A DNA stretch of 33,049 bases from SAR116 cluster bacterium AG-447-C21 (GTDB lineage Bacteria; Pseudomonadota; Alphaproteobacteria; Thalassobaculales; Thalassobaculaceae). Shown piece by piece: positions 1 to 9,294 of this stretch. A model generated the notes under the pieces. That model was not told the DNA's origin and made no database searches. It saw only the letters and a list, made by a program, of their open reading frames with translations. The translations under genes and the position numbers were made by a program. Position 1 is the first letter of the stretch. Each line of letters opens with the position of its first letter. Location of the stretch: positions 1 to 33,049 of the forward strand of contig QCQB01000024.1 in the NCBI GenBank assembly GCA_003212315.1. Direction: 5' to 3'.

Positions 1-1
1 T

Positions 2-382
2 TATCCTTATCCAATTTTAGTGGCTAATGAATCCTGGGATGCTGGAGAAGTCTACGCAATCGTCAAATCCATGGTAGAACACTACGATGATTACAAATCA
101 GCTGCCAAAGGAGCACTTGGTTGGAAGCTGGATAATCAAAACATGCAATGGGCGATGCCATACCATGCCGGCGCTATTAAATTCTTCAAAGAAGCGGGTA
201 AATGGGATGCTGCGGCTCAAAAACATCAAGATATGTTAGTCGGGCGTCAGGCTGTAATCAAAAAAGCGTGGGATGCGCTTGCTGGAAAAGACAGCATGAG
301 CAAAGACGAACTGAAGGCAGCTTGGAAGCCTGCACGAATAGCAGCACTTGAAGCAGCTGGTCTCGATCCTATTTTCAAATAA
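2..382 (+). CDS. TAXI-family TRAP transporter solute-binding protein, C-terminal part (5' truncated)
   Basis: The reading frame is open to the left edge, so only the last 126 residues are present and the GTG at 20 is not the true start. The fragment opens YPYPILVANESW and ends in an amphipathic, Lys/Ala-rich helical tail, as in periplasmic TAXI (TRAP-associated extracytoplasmic) binding proteins. Such proteins capture a small carboxylate or amino acid, glutamate/glutamine in the best-known case, and deliver it to a TRAP permease. The fused TRAP permease begins 28 nt downstream on the same strand, which strongly supports the call. The ligand cannot be told from this end. The signal peptide and most of the binding cleft lie outside the window. 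Confidence 0.85.
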   Translation, partial: YPYPILVANESWDAGEVYAIVKSMVEHYDDYKSAAKGALGWKLDNQNMQWAMPYHAGAIKFFKEAGKWDAAAQKHQDMLVGRQAVIKKAWDALAGKDSMSKDELKAAWKPARIAALEAAGLDPIFK

Positions 383-410
383 TTTGGAACTAGGAAAATA
401 AAGAAAGAAA

Positions 411-2390
411 ATGTCTGACGTTGATACGAAAGACGGGCCGGCGACAACCGAACAACGGTTTCGCCGGCTCAATCCTTTCTGGAAATGGCTATTGATAGCG
501 CTGTCTGTAGCGTCAATTTTATTTTCAGCTTATCAGGTTTTTAATCTAGGCAGATACACCGGATACGTGCCTATTGAAAACCAGTATTTTTACGCGATCG
601 TCGCGTTACTTCTGCCGACAGCATTCATCGTATTTCCTGTTTCAGGAAAATCAGGTCACGATGGAATGGCCTGGTATGATATCATATTATTCCTAGTAAC
701 AGGAGGAATCTGTCTGGTTTTTGTCTATTTTTCGATAGATATGCTTGATGAAGGCTGGGAGTTTTCGGCTCCAGAGGAAATGCAATGGCTGAGCTTGCTA
801 CTTGTTTTATTAGCTATTGAGGCGGTACGAAGAACTGGTGGCGGCATTGTAACCGCGATCATTGTTATTTTCGCCGTGTACCCCCTATTTGCAGGAGAAA
901 TGCCCGGCGTGCTTGAAGGTACTACGGAGTCCTTATGGGATACGGTAGCTTATTACGCTCTTTCAACGGAAGCTTTAATCGGTATTCCGACACGAGCATT
1001 TGCTGGCCTAGTTATTGGTTTCTTATTATTCGGGGTAGCTCTTCAATATACGGGTGGCGGGCAATTTTTTCTCAACCTGGCGTTCGCATTATTAGGCCAT
1101 GTTCGAGGTGGCCCCGCCAAGGTTGCGATTTTCGCGTCCGGTTTGATGGGATCTATGAGCGGAAGCGTAATTACCAACGTACTTACAACCGGTTCTTTGT
1201 CTATTCCCGCAATGAAAAGGATTGGATTTCAACCCCATGTCGCTGGCGGTGTGGAGGCTTGTGCGTCTACCGGTGGTGTACTTATGCCTCCTATCATGGG
1301 GGCTACTGCATTCATTATGGCAATCAATCTTGAGGTGCCATATCGCGATATTGTCGTAGCGGCTGTCATACCTTCGGTTTTATATTTTTTCGCACTATTC
1401 ATGCAAATCGACGGATACGCGGCGCGGAATAAATTAGAGGGTCTGCCCAAAATTGAACTTCCGTCAGTGCGCCAGACGCTTAAGGACGGTTGGTATTACG
1501 TAGCTGTTTTCGCATTGCTTATCTACCTCCTAGTGTTCATGCAACGCGAGGCGCAAGCGCCGTTTTATGCTACAATTTTACTACTTGTGATTAATCAAAC
1601 ACATCCAAAACACCGTTGGAACTGGGATCGCTTCGTTGAGTTTTTAGTAGCAACGGGACGTTTGTTTGCCGAGTTAGCAGCGATCCTTGTCGGTATTGGG
1701 TTAATCGTTGGGTCCCTCTCCTATTCAGGGAAAATCGGCACACTTGCATTCGAATTATTACAATTAGCCGGTAATAATGTTGCGCTACTCCTTATGCTTG
1801 GGGCACTTGCGAGCTTTATAATGGGTATAGGTGTCACGGTAACTGTGGCTTACATTATTTTAGCTCTTACTTTGGCCCCAGCACTCACAGATAGTGGTCT
1901 ATCTGCGATGGGGGTCCATATGTTTATGCTATACTGGGGAATGCTCTCTTATATCACGCCACCCGTGGCACTTGGATCGTTTGCCGCAGCAAGCTTGGCC
2001 CAAGCAAACCCAATGCGTACCGGATTTGAGTCGATGAAGCTAGGAACTATTATTTACTTTGTTCCATTTTTCTTTGTGCTTGACCCAGGTTTGATAATGC
2101 AAGGTGAACCGTTACACATTCTGACGGTTTTTGGTTGTGCTATTTTAGGCGTTGTCGTTTTATCCACTAGTCTTCAAGGGTACCTCTATGGTATCGGTGA
2201 TCTTACTGGAATGGGTATAATTCAGTGGCCAATCCGATTGGCGTTAATGATCGGAGCGATGGCCTTTGCCATGCCTGGAAACGATGTAATTGGTATGGAT
2301 AACATGGAGCTATTTATTGCTGGACTTGTCTTCACCGGTGCTGCCGCTATTGTAGCGTTCGCAGCACGGAAGGTAGCCGCTCCAGGATAA
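411..2390 (+). CDS. TRAP transporter fused permease (DctQM-type, 4TM/12TM)
   Basis: This 659-residue protein is almost entirely hydrophobic, the length expected for TAXI-associated permeases in which the small DctQ-like subunit is fused to the large DctM-like subunit. About four membrane segments come first (residues 25-150), followed by the large transport domain. The DctM hallmark STGGVLMPPIMGA lies near residues 285-300, and a Gly-rich GIGVTVTVAYIILA segment lies in the second half. It would use an ion gradient to import the ligand caught by the upstream binding protein. The pair forms a short operon closed by an intrinsic terminator. The start has a purine-rich AAAGAAAGAAA leader directly before ATG. 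Confidence 0.92.
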   Translation: MSDVDTKDGPATTEQRFRRLNPFWKWLLIALSVASILFSAYQVFNLGRYTGYVPIENQYFYAIVALLLPTAFIVFPVSGKSGHDGMAWYDIILFLVTGGICLVFVYFSIDMLDEGWEFSAPEEMQWLSLLLVLLAIEAVRRTGGGIVTAIIVIFAVYPLFAGEMPGVLEGTTESLWDTVAYYALSTEALIGIPTRAFAGLVIGFLLFGVALQYTGGGQFFLNLAFALLGHVRGGPAKVAIFASGLMGSMSGSVITNVLTTGSLSIPAMKRIGFQPHVAGGVEACASTGGVLMPPIMGATAFIMAINLEVPYRDIVVAAVIPSVLYFFALFMQIDGYAARNKLEGLPKIELPSVRQTLKDGWYYVAVFALLIYLLVFMQREAQAPFYATILLLVINQTHPKHRWNWDRFVEFLVATGRLFAELAAILVGIGLIVGSLSYSGKIGTLAFELLQLAGNNVALLLMLGALASFIMGIGVTVTVAYIILALTLAPALTDSGLSAMGVHMFMLYWGMLSYITPPVALGSFAAASLAQANPMRTGFESMKLGTIIYFVPFFFVLDPGLIMQGEPLHILTVFGCAILGVVVLSTSLQGYLYGIGDLTGMGIIQWPIRLALMIGAMAFAMPGNDVIGMDNMELFIAGLVFTGAAAIVAFAARKVAAPG

Positions 2391-2413
2391 TTGATACTTA
2401 AATAATAGAAATT

Positions 2414-2460
2414 AAATGGGCGTTCTTGTAATCTAAAAAGATAAAGCGCCCATTTTTTTA
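2414..2460 (+). terminator. Rho-independent terminator after TRAP permease
   Basis: AAATGGGCG (2414-2422) and CGCCCATTT (2447-2455) form a perfect 9-bp stem. Inside the 24-nt loop, ATCT (2431-2434) can pair with AGAT (2439-2442). The stem runs straight into a T-tract ending at 2460. It lies 24 nt after the permease stop and just before the gamma-glutamyltransferase gene, so it separates the transporter operon from what follows. Confidence 0.85.
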
Positions 2461-2484
2461 TCAATGAATTTTTTGGAATTAATA

Positions 2485-4065
2485 ATGCGTAATCTTCAAC
2501 GTCCCGGACGTTCCCCAGTAATGGCAAGCAATGCGATGATCGCCACTAGTCATCCACTAGCCAGCCAAGTCGGAATAGATATAATGAAGTCAGGCGGCAA
2601 TGCTGTAGATGCAGCGATTGCAGCCTGCGCCACGCTCTGTGTTGTGGAGCCCGCTATGACGGGGATAGGAGGAGATTGCTTTGCTTTGTATAGTCCAGCT
2701 GGATCCAGAGTTCCATTAGCATTAAATGGATCAGGCAGAGCGCCAAAGGCAGCAAGCGTCGACGGGATCAGAGCTCAAGGGATAAATAAAATAGAGGTTC
2801 AAAGTGCTCATGCAGTGACTGTGCCTGGGGCAATTGCCGCATGGACAAAATTAAACGCGGACCACGGTCACAAATCAATGGAAGAACTGCTCGCTCCAGC
2901 TATCAACTATGCGCAAAATGGCTTTCCTATAATGCATCGCGTTGGGATAGATTGGGCTGGTCTCAAAACAAAACTTCTTGCAGACGATATCGCATCAAAG
3001 GTTTTGTTACAAAACGGGGAAGCACCGCAAATTGGCACTACATTCTCACAGCCTTTGCTGGCTGAAACATTAAAAACTATCTCTCGGGAAGGAAGAGATG
3101 GTTTTTATAAAGGAGCAATAGCTGAGGATATCGTGAACCGTTTAAAAGAACTTGGGGGATTTCATACAGTAAATGATTTCGACGAATGTGAAGTAGAATA
3201 TGTGTCTCCAATAAATGCCCAATATCGTGGTCACGAGGTTCATGAATGTCCTCCCAACGGCCAAGGCATTTGTGCGTTAATGATTTTAAATATTTTATCG
3301 CGTCACAATATATCCAAAATGGATGAAGTAAATAAAATCCATCTGCTGTCAGAAGCAACAAAGTTGGCGTATCATCAAAGAAATTTATATGTTTCTGATC
3401 CAAACTTTTCACAAATCCCTGTCGACTGGCTTTTATCGGAAGCGCATACTAATGAATTAAACCGTATGATTGATTTGGATACAGCATGCACCCCACAAAG
3501 CCTGAATTTCCCCTCCCATGAAGACACGACGTATTTATGTTGTGTTGATATAGACGGCAACGCTATATCGTTTATAAATTCATTATTCTCTGGATTTGGA
3601 TCTGGAATTATGGCTCCAAAATCAGGCGTTATTCTGCAAAATAGGGGATCCTCTTTTCTAATCGACGATACGCATACCAATCGAATTGAAGGTGGGAAAC
3701 GCCCTATGCACACAATTATTCCTGGAATGATAACAAAAAACGAAAAAACTATTGCGCCGTTTGGCGTTATGGGTGGGCAATATCAATCAACCGGACATAG
3801 TAATTTTATTAGTAACGTCCTAGATCTTGGGCTCGACATACAAGAAGCAATGGATCAACCAAGAAGTTTTGCTATCGACGGCCTTCTTCAAGTTGAGGAC
3901 GGTTTCTCATCTAATGTGTATAAACAACTTCAAGAAAAAGGGCATGAATTAGAGTATATGGAAAAGCCACTTGGAGGGAGCCAGGCCGTGTGGATAGATC
4001 ATGCGAACGGCGTATTAATAGGTGGCTCAGATCCAAGAAAAGACGGGTGCGCGCTAGGCTTTTAA
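2485..4065 (+). CDS. ggt: Gamma-glutamyltransferase (Ntn-hydrolase)
   Basis: Gamma-glutamyltransferases cleave gamma-glutamyl bonds (for example in glutathione) and transfer or hydrolyse the glutamyl group. The 526-residue product has the family N-terminus (SHPLASQ, SGGNAVDAAIAA, GIGGDCF). The processing site follows SHED; Thr348 should become the N-terminal nucleophile after self-cleavage, followed by TYLCCVDIDGNA and later GGKRPMHTIIPG. I chose ATG 2485 over ATG 2464 because it has a GGA element 7-8 nt upstream, matches the family start (MRN..RPGRSP) and leaves room after the terminator. No signal peptide is visible, so a cytoplasmic enzyme is likely. A Gfo/Idh gene follows on the same strand 54 nt later. 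The true substrate may be another gamma-glutamyl compound or amide. Confidence 0.9.
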   Translation: MRNLQRPGRSPVMASNAMIATSHPLASQVGIDIMKSGGNAVDAAIAACATLCVVEPAMTGIGGDCFALYSPAGSRVPLALNGSGRAPKAASVDGIRAQGINKIEVQSAHAVTVPGAIAAWTKLNADHGHKSMEELLAPAINYAQNGFPIMHRVGIDWAGLKTKLLADDIASKVLLQNGEAPQIGTTFSQPLLAETLKTISREGRDGFYKGAIAEDIVNRLKELGGFHTVNDFDECEVEYVSPINAQYRGHEVHECPPNGQGICALMILNILSRHNISKMDEVNKIHLLSEATKLAYHQRNLYVSDPNFSQIPVDWLLSEAHTNELNRMIDLDTACTPQSLNFPSHEDTTYLCCVDIDGNAISFINSLFSGFGSGIMAPKSGVILQNRGSSFLIDDTHTNRIEGGKRPMHTIIPGMITKNEKTIAPFGVMGGQYQSTGHSNFISNVLDLGLDIQEAMDQPRSFAIDGLLQVEDGFSSNVYKQLQEKGHELEYMEKPLGGSQAVWIDHANGVLIGGSDPRKDGCALGF

Positions 4066-4119
4066 AAAGGTGCTTTTAAGTAAAGTGAATAGAATTCTTT
4101 TAAACCTAGGAAGAAAATA

Positions 4120-5082
4120 ATGGTTAAGCATCGTGTGGGTATTATCGGTCTTGGAATTATGGGACGCCGAATGGTTGTTAATTTTAACAATCATCCTCTT
4201 TTTGAAATTGTTGGTGTTTGGGATCCTTCTGAACAATCAATTTCTAAAACGAGAATCGACAACCCGTCTATATTAATCTCTGAGGGTCCAACGGAGATGA
4301 TCTCAAATGGAAGAATAGATCTTCTTTACATTGCTTGCCCTCCAGAGTTCCATAAAACATATGCGTTGATGGCTATAGAACAAAAGATACCAGTATATCT
4401 TGAAAAACCCTTAGGCGTTGATATTACCGAGAGTAAAGAATTAGTTCATGAGCTTAATAAAAGCAAAACCCCTAACATCGTAAATTTCGTTCAGGCTTCT
4501 TGCGAAGCTATGGAGATCACACAAAACGAACTTAGATCAGGTTCTGCTGGCGAAGTAACCAGCGTCGATATCGTAATGCAATATCAGCAATGGCCTCGAT
4601 CATGGCAGTTGGAGGCTGATTGGCTCCGGTTCAGGTCCGCCGGCGGATATACCCGTGAAGTGTTATCTCATTTTATTTTTGTAACCGAACGATTATTTGG
4701 TCCAGCCACTATTAACTTTTCTAACCCTTTGTACCCGCAACAAAAAGAACTATGTGAGACCCATATACAAGCTCAGTTATTTTGCGGCCCCATTCCCATA
4801 AATATTTTTGGTTCCAGCGGGGGCGTTGGTCCTGATCGACAAGAGGTTACGGTATGGGGAACAAAAAAAAGTTACAGAATTAGCGACTTTTATTTTCTAG
4901 AAACGGCAAAAGATCCGACTTGGCATAGCGCATTAAAGTCTGATGATGACCCCCGTACAACGACACTTCAAAGGCAATTGGATAATGTCGATAAGTGGTT
5001 AACTGGAAATGACCATCCACTTGCATCAGCAGAGGATGCTTTCTCTGTCCAAATTATCATAGAAAACATGCTCTCAAACTAG
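4120..5082 (+). CDS. Gfo/Idh/MocA-family NAD(P)-dependent oxidoreductase
   Basis: This 320-residue protein starts with a Rossmann nucleotide-binding motif, GIIGLGIMGRR (residues 7-17), and carries the family EKPLG motif (95-99) whose lysine is catalytic. The region aligned with the usual GGGxxxDxGxH segment reads GGYTREVLSH (175-184): the His is kept, but the usual Asp position holds Glu180. Family members oxidise or reduce sugars, inositols or related carbonyl compounds, and the substrate here is unknown. The start has TAGGAAG just upstream. It may be co-transcribed with ggt and is followed convergently, after 8 nt, by the DMT-family transporter. Confidence 0.85.
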   Translation: MVKHRVGIIGLGIMGRRMVVNFNNHPLFEIVGVWDPSEQSISKTRIDNPSILISEGPTEMISNGRIDLLYIACPPEFHKTYALMAIEQKIPVYLEKPLGVDITESKELVHELNKSKTPNIVNFVQASCEAMEITQNELRSGSAGEVTSVDIVMQYQQWPRSWQLEADWLRFRSAGGYTREVLSHFIFVTERLFGPATINFSNPLYPQQKELCETHIQAQLFCGPIPINIFGSSGGVGPDRQEVTVWGTKKSYRISDFYFLETAKDPTWHSALKSDDDPRTTTLQRQLDNVDKWLTGNDHPLASAEDAFSVQIIIENMLSN

Positions 5083-5090
5083 AGTGATAT

Positions 5091-5963
5091 TTATTTCAGC
5101 ATCCTCTCTCTATTCCATGCATAAAGACCACTTGCAACAATCACGGATGCTCCCACAACCGTCAAAGTATCTGGGAAATCATTAAAAATCAAAAAACCCA
5201 ATATTGTCGCCCACACAAGCATGACATAATTAAATGGCTGCAGTGTACTAGCTGGAGCGAGATGGAGAGCAGTTATAATAAATATGTGCGCAAAACTTCC
5301 ACCTATACCTGCCAGGATTAACCATGCCCAATCGCTTAAAGACGGCGAAACCCAAAAAAACGGCCCAATTGTGCTCAAAAATATCAAGCCAACTAACCCA
5401 GTATAAAACAAGGTCGTTTCGTTCGTATCGTCTCGGCTAATAATTTTAGTTAAAATATTATAACCGGCAAATAAAACAGCAACGGCTAGAGGCAACAATG
5501 CAACCGGATCAAAAATGCTAAGTCCCGGCCGCAAAATAATTAAAACCCCTATGAAACCTGCACCAACTGCCATCCAGCGACGAACTCCAATTAATTCTCC
5601 TAAAAGTGGTACTGAAGCTGCAGTCACCAGCAGAGGTGCAATAGCTAAAATAGCGTGGGCATCAGCGAGAGACATCAGGCTCAGGGTGTATACAGCCAAA
5701 AAATTGGCCGATAGTAGCATTGAAGCCCTAAATATTTGAGCGACAGGTCTTTTTGTTTGTAATCCCGCAATACCATGTGCCCTTACCGCTGCTAGAAATC
5801 CAACACCTGCAAAAATAAAAAACCTGATCCATAAAATTTGAACCACGGCGAATGTAATTGTTAAATATTTTGATATAGCGTCTGTACTCGCTAGCGTTAT
5901 CATTCCAATCACCATTACGAGAATACCTGCCATCGTAGATTTTTTTTCTAGAGATAGGCTCAT
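5091..5963 (-). CDS. DMT superfamily (EamA) transporter
   Basis: This 290-residue, strongly hydrophobic protein has about ten membrane segments in two similar halves, as in EamA drug/metabolite exporters of the inner membrane. I chose the ATG at 5963 (MSLSLEKK) over the in-frame ATG at 5981 because GGAGAT precedes the former, while the latter has no ribosome-binding sequence and lies inside that element. It is transcribed away from the cyclase-family gene across a 125-bp region holding a perfect palindrome (6042-6053), so the two may share a regulator. Export of a metabolite from the neighbouring pathway is plausible, but the substrate is unknown. Confidence 0.88.
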   Translation of the reverse strand: MSLSLEKKSTMAGILVMVIGMITLASTDAISKYLTITFAVVQILWIRFFIFAGVGFLAAVRAHGIAGLQTKRPVAQIFRASMLLSANFLAVYTLSLMSLADAHAILAIAPLLVTAASVPLLGELIGVRRWMAVGAGFIGVLIILRPGLSIFDPVALLPLAVAVLFAGYNILTKIISRDDTNETTLFYTGLVGLIFLSTIGPFFWVSPSLSDWAWLILAGIGGSFAHIFIITALHLAPASTLQPFNYVMLVWATILGFLIFNDFPDTLTVVGASVIVASGLYAWNRERMLK

Positions 5964-6036
5964 TGTCCAGAATATCTCCATCGGGATATATTTTTATTTG
6001 GTTAAATTGTATGCTTGTCCTTAGTAATACCAACAT

Positions 6037-6053
6037 GACAATTTGTCGACAAA
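6037..6053. promoter_or_regulatory. Overlapping palindromes, candidate operator (GntR-like)
   Basis: TTTGTCGACAAA at 6042-6053 is a perfect 12-bp palindrome, and it overlaps GACAATTTGTC (6037-6047), an odd palindrome, so three TTGTC/GACAA half-sites are stacked. The element lies between the divergent DMT exporter and cyclase genes, 35 bp before the cyclase start. TTGTC/GACAA symmetry resembles operators of FadR-subfamily GntR regulators. No regulator gene is present in the window, so the assignment is an inference. Confidence 0.5.
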
Positions 6054-6088
6054 GCTCGGAATTTTTACCTAACGTAGGGAACAACAGG

Positions 6089-7135
6089 ATGGCAAAGCGG
6101 TGGATCAATCGACCTGAAGGCTCTAATTGGGGTGATTATGGTGAAGATGACCAGCGGGGACGTCTCAACCTGTTAACATCAGAACGTGTAATTCGAGCCA
6201 CAAGGGAAGTGCAAACCGGAGATCGGTTTTGCCTCTCTCTGCCATTGGATTACCCCGGAGGCAGAAAATTAAACGCACGAAGATTCCCACCGCGGCTATT
6301 TGCAACAGAGCGTGGAGGATTAGCAAACTTTAATCTTCCACTCCATATAAGTGACCCGCGTTTGACGGATGTCGTATGCGACGACGCCGCACTAATATGC
6401 CTTCAATACTCAACACAGTGGGACAGCTTGTGCCATGTTGGAGGGTGGTTTGATGCGGATGGAGACGGTAAACCGGAAGTTGTCTATTACAATGGTTGGC
6501 GGGGCGATGAGCATATTATAAGCCCTATTAAAAACTTGGAGGGCGATGAATACACACAATTCGAAGGATCCAATGCAAAAGCGCTTGGAATTGAAAACAT
6601 GGCGGAGGCATGCGTCCAAGGTAGAGGAGTATTATTTGATCTTGAGAAACGCCATGGTCGCAATAGAGTTCTTGTCGGCTATGATGAATTAATGCAAATA
6701 ATGGATGATGATAAAATTGAAATAGAAGAAGGGGACATGGCCTGCTTCCATACAGGCTTTGCTCAAGGTTTAATCGATATGAACAAAAATCCAAATGAGC
6801 ACGATCTGCATAATACTTTCGCCTGTCTGGATGGAAGAGATCAAAAACTACATGATTGGATAAGAAACAGTGGTATCGCTGTAATGATTGCTGACAATTA
6901 TGGCATTGAAGATGTGGGCACCCCCCTACCCTCCGGAACCGACCCGATAGCCATGCTACCTTTGCATGAATTGTGCATCTTCAAACTTGGCATTCATATT
7001 GGCGAGATGTTTTATCTAACGGCTCTTAGAGATTGGTTAGCGGCACACGGAAGATCAAGATTCCTTTTAACAGCTCCCCCTTTGCGGTTACCAGGAGCGG
7101 TGGGCTCACCTCCATCGCCAATCGCTACTGTTTAA
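6089..7135 (+). CDS. Cyclase-family metal-dependent hydrolase
   Basis: The 348-residue product resembles the cyclase/kynurenine-formamidase-like family, which hydrolyses amides, lactones or cyclic compounds using divalent metal. The N-terminus has the family DDQRGRLNLLT (20-30). The metal region reads TQWDSLCHVG (109-118) in place of the classical HxGTHxDxxxH; this TQWD variant is typical of the longer (about 350-residue) branch. ATG 6089 was chosen because AGGGA precedes it and the protein then begins MAKRWINRPEGSNWG; the upstream 42 in-frame codons look non-coding and overlap the divergent promoter. An acyl-CoA synthetase follows after 29 nt, suggesting that the acid released here is activated to a CoA ester. 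Confidence 0.82.
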   Translation: MAKRWINRPEGSNWGDYGEDDQRGRLNLLTSERVIRATREVQTGDRFCLSLPLDYPGGRKLNARRFPPRLFATERGGLANFNLPLHISDPRLTDVVCDDAALICLQYSTQWDSLCHVGGWFDADGDGKPEVVYYNGWRGDEHIISPIKNLEGDEYTQFEGSNAKALGIENMAEACVQGRGVLFDLEKRHGRNRVLVGYDELMQIMDDDKIEIEEGDMACFHTGFAQGLIDMNKNPNEHDLHNTFACLDGRDQKLHDWIRNSGIAVMIADNYGIEDVGTPLPSGTDPIAMLPLHELCIFKLGIHIGEMFYLTALRDWLAAHGRSRFLLTAPPLRLPGAVGSPPSPIATV

Positions 7136-7164
7136 ATACGTTTCATCAACTTTGTGAGTTTTCA

Positions 7165-9294
7165 ATGAGTAATAAAACACCTATGAACCGTCGCCCATTA
7201 TCGAAACTTTTGGATCCCAAATCCGTAGCCGTGATTGGAGCTTCAGACGATGCCAAACGCATCGGTGGGCGCCCTCTTCAATATCTCTTGAAAGGAACTT
7301 TTTCGGGACCAGTATACGCTGTAAATGCCAACCGTGAAACCGTACAGGGTATCCCAGCTTATAAAACAATCTTGGATGTTCCCGGAGAAGTTGATGCTGT
7401 AATCATTGCTGTTCCTGCGGCTGTTGTGATTCAAACAGTCAGAGATTGTGCTAAAAAAGGCGTCGGTGCCGCTGTTATTTTCACCTCTGGGTTTGCAGAG
7501 CAGGATACTCAGGGGGTGGAATGGCAATCAGAGCTAACTCAAATTTCCAATAAAACCGGAATAAGATTATTAGGACCAAACTGCTTAGGTACCTTCAACG
7601 CTAAAACAGGTTGGCTTGCTACATTTACAACAAGCATTGATCAGTACCCAGTGCGGCCAGGACCAATAGCTATCGCTAGTCAAAGTGGAGCGTTTGGCAG
7701 TCATCTCTACACGGTAGCAGCAAAACGGGGTGTCAGGTGTACCTACTGGGTGACAACCGGTAATGAGGCGGATGTAGAACTATCGGAATGTATTGCTTAT
7801 TATGCACAGTCTCCTGAAGTGAAAGTCATTGCCGTTTATGCTGAGGGTGTTCGCAACGGCCCGGGGTTAAGAGATGCACTTGAGCTGGCGTATAGAAACA
7901 AAAAACCCGTAATTTTTCAAAAAGTTGGCCGCAGTGGAGCTGGTGCTGAAGCCGCTGCATCCCATACAGCATCTTTAGCAGGATCTGATGAAATATATGA
8001 CGCACTTTTCAGACAATACGGTGTTTTTAGAGTGGACTCTATTGAAGAACTTCTTGATATCGCGCTTGCTTGCCAGGCTGGAGCGATGCCCAGTGGAGAC
8101 AAGATCGGCTTATTGACAATATCGGGAGGAGCCGGCGTTCAGATGGCGGATACGGCAGAAGCATCGGGATTAAATGTGGCCGAGATGCCAATCGAGCAAC
8201 AAAAACATCTTAAAGAATTGATCCCATTTGCCGGCGTGCGAAATCCTGTAGATGTCACCGCGCAAGCCTTGAACGACTTAACACTTATAAAGCGCTTCAT
8301 GGAAAGTATGATGGAATTCGGTGGTTATGACGCGGTGGTCGCTTTCTTCACGGTAGTTGCAGGATCTAGAGTGATATCAGAGCAGTTAATTGAAACACTC
8401 AAAGATATTCGGGAACAATACGTTAATGCGCCCATGATCCTTTCTATTGTAGCGCCAGATGATATTGTTCGGGACTATGAAAAAGCTGGGTATACCATTC
8501 TGGAAGATCCCGCAAGGGCAGTTCGCGCTGCAGCAGCTTTGATACATTTTGGAACATCTTTTGAAAAAAATTTAGCCGCTCAAGCACCCGCGCTTCCACC
8601 CAATGTGATGCAGGCACCTGATAAATTGCGGGGAGAAGATGAGTGTCGTAAAATATTAGCATCTGCCGGTATACCGATGGCCAACTCAGAACTTGCAAGA
8701 ACAGCGAAAGACGCTGTCTCGATTTGGCAGGGTATTAAGGTGCCGGTTGCCCTAAAAATAGTTTCATCAGATATATTGCATAAAACGGAGATAGGCGGCG
8801 TTGCGTTAAACCTCAATAATGCCAATGATATTGAAAATGCGTTTAATCGTATCATCGAGGCAGGAAAAACACATTATCCAGATGCCAAAATCGACGGTGT
8901 AATTGTCTCTGAAATGATAACCGACGGGGTCGAGACGGTTCTCGGTGTAATAAATGATCCTATATTCGGACCTGCTGTGATGTTTGGGTTGGGGGGTGTA
9001 TTTGTAGAAGTTTTGAGTGATGTAACGTTTCGGCTCGCGCCGTTCGATATAACCGAAGCGCACAGAATGATATCCGAAATAAAGGGGATTAAAATGCTTT
9101 ATGGAGCCCGCGGAGCTCAACCGTCAGATATTAATTCTATAGCCGAGGCTTTGGTTAAATTATCCGTTTTCGCGCATAAAAATGCTGAAAAAATATCAAG
9201 TATCGATATCAACCCCTTTATGGTAAAGCCAGAAGGTAAAGGTGCCGCTGGGGTAGATGCTCTTATTATTCCAAATGGGGTAGAAGTGAACTAA
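7165..9294 (+). CDS. ADP-forming acyl-CoA synthetase (acetate--CoA ligase family, fused alpha-beta)
   Basis: This 709-residue protein has the order typical of NDP-forming acyl-CoA synthetases: an N-terminal CoA-binding fold (SVAVIGASDD near residues 20-30), succinyl-CoA-ligase-like domains with the phosphohistidine motif GAEAAASHTASLAG (His267), and a C-terminal ATP-grasp domain from about residue 490 (VALKIVSSDILHKTE, IGGVALNL). These enzymes interconvert acyl-CoA plus ADP and Pi with acid, CoA and ATP, which can conserve energy. The start ATG 7165 gives the family N-terminus (RRPLSKLLDPKSVAVIGAS); the in-frame extension to 7033 would overlap the cyclase gene. Its stop overlaps the next start (TAATG), so the two are translationally coupled. 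The acyl group is unknown. Confidence 0.9.
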   Translation: MSNKTPMNRRPLSKLLDPKSVAVIGASDDAKRIGGRPLQYLLKGTFSGPVYAVNANRETVQGIPAYKTILDVPGEVDAVIIAVPAAVVIQTVRDCAKKGVGAAVIFTSGFAEQDTQGVEWQSELTQISNKTGIRLLGPNCLGTFNAKTGWLATFTTSIDQYPVRPGPIAIASQSGAFGSHLYTVAAKRGVRCTYWVTTGNEADVELSECIAYYAQSPEVKVIAVYAEGVRNGPGLRDALELAYRNKKPVIFQKVGRSGAGAEAAASHTASLAGSDEIYDALFRQYGVFRVDSIEELLDIALACQAGAMPSGDKIGLLTISGGAGVQMADTAEASGLNVAEMPIEQQKHLKELIPFAGVRNPVDVTAQALNDLTLIKRFMESMMEFGGYDAVVAFFTVVAGSRVISEQLIETLKDIREQYVNAPMILSIVAPDDIVRDYEKAGYTILEDPARAVRAAAALIHFGTSFEKNLAAQAPALPPNVMQAPDKLRGEDECRKILASAGIPMANSELARTAKDAVSIWQGIKVPVALKIVSSDILHKTEIGGVALNLNNANDIENAFNRIIEAGKTHYPDAKIDGVIVSEMITDGVETVLGVINDPIFGPAVMFGLGGVFVEVLSDVTFRLAPFDITEAHRMISEIKGIKMLYGARGAQPSDINSIAEALVKLSVFAHKNAEKISSIDINPFMVKPEGKGAAGVDALIIPNGVEVN

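Noticed and set aside
5963-6088. In-frame upstream extension of the cyclase-family gene
   Set aside because: It overlaps the divergent promoter and palindrome, has no family similarity, and a better start with AGGGA lies at 6089.
7033-7164. In-frame upstream extension of the acyl-CoA synthetase into the cyclase gene
   Set aside because: The sequence is out-of-frame cyclase coding DNA; the family N-terminus begins right after ATG 7165.
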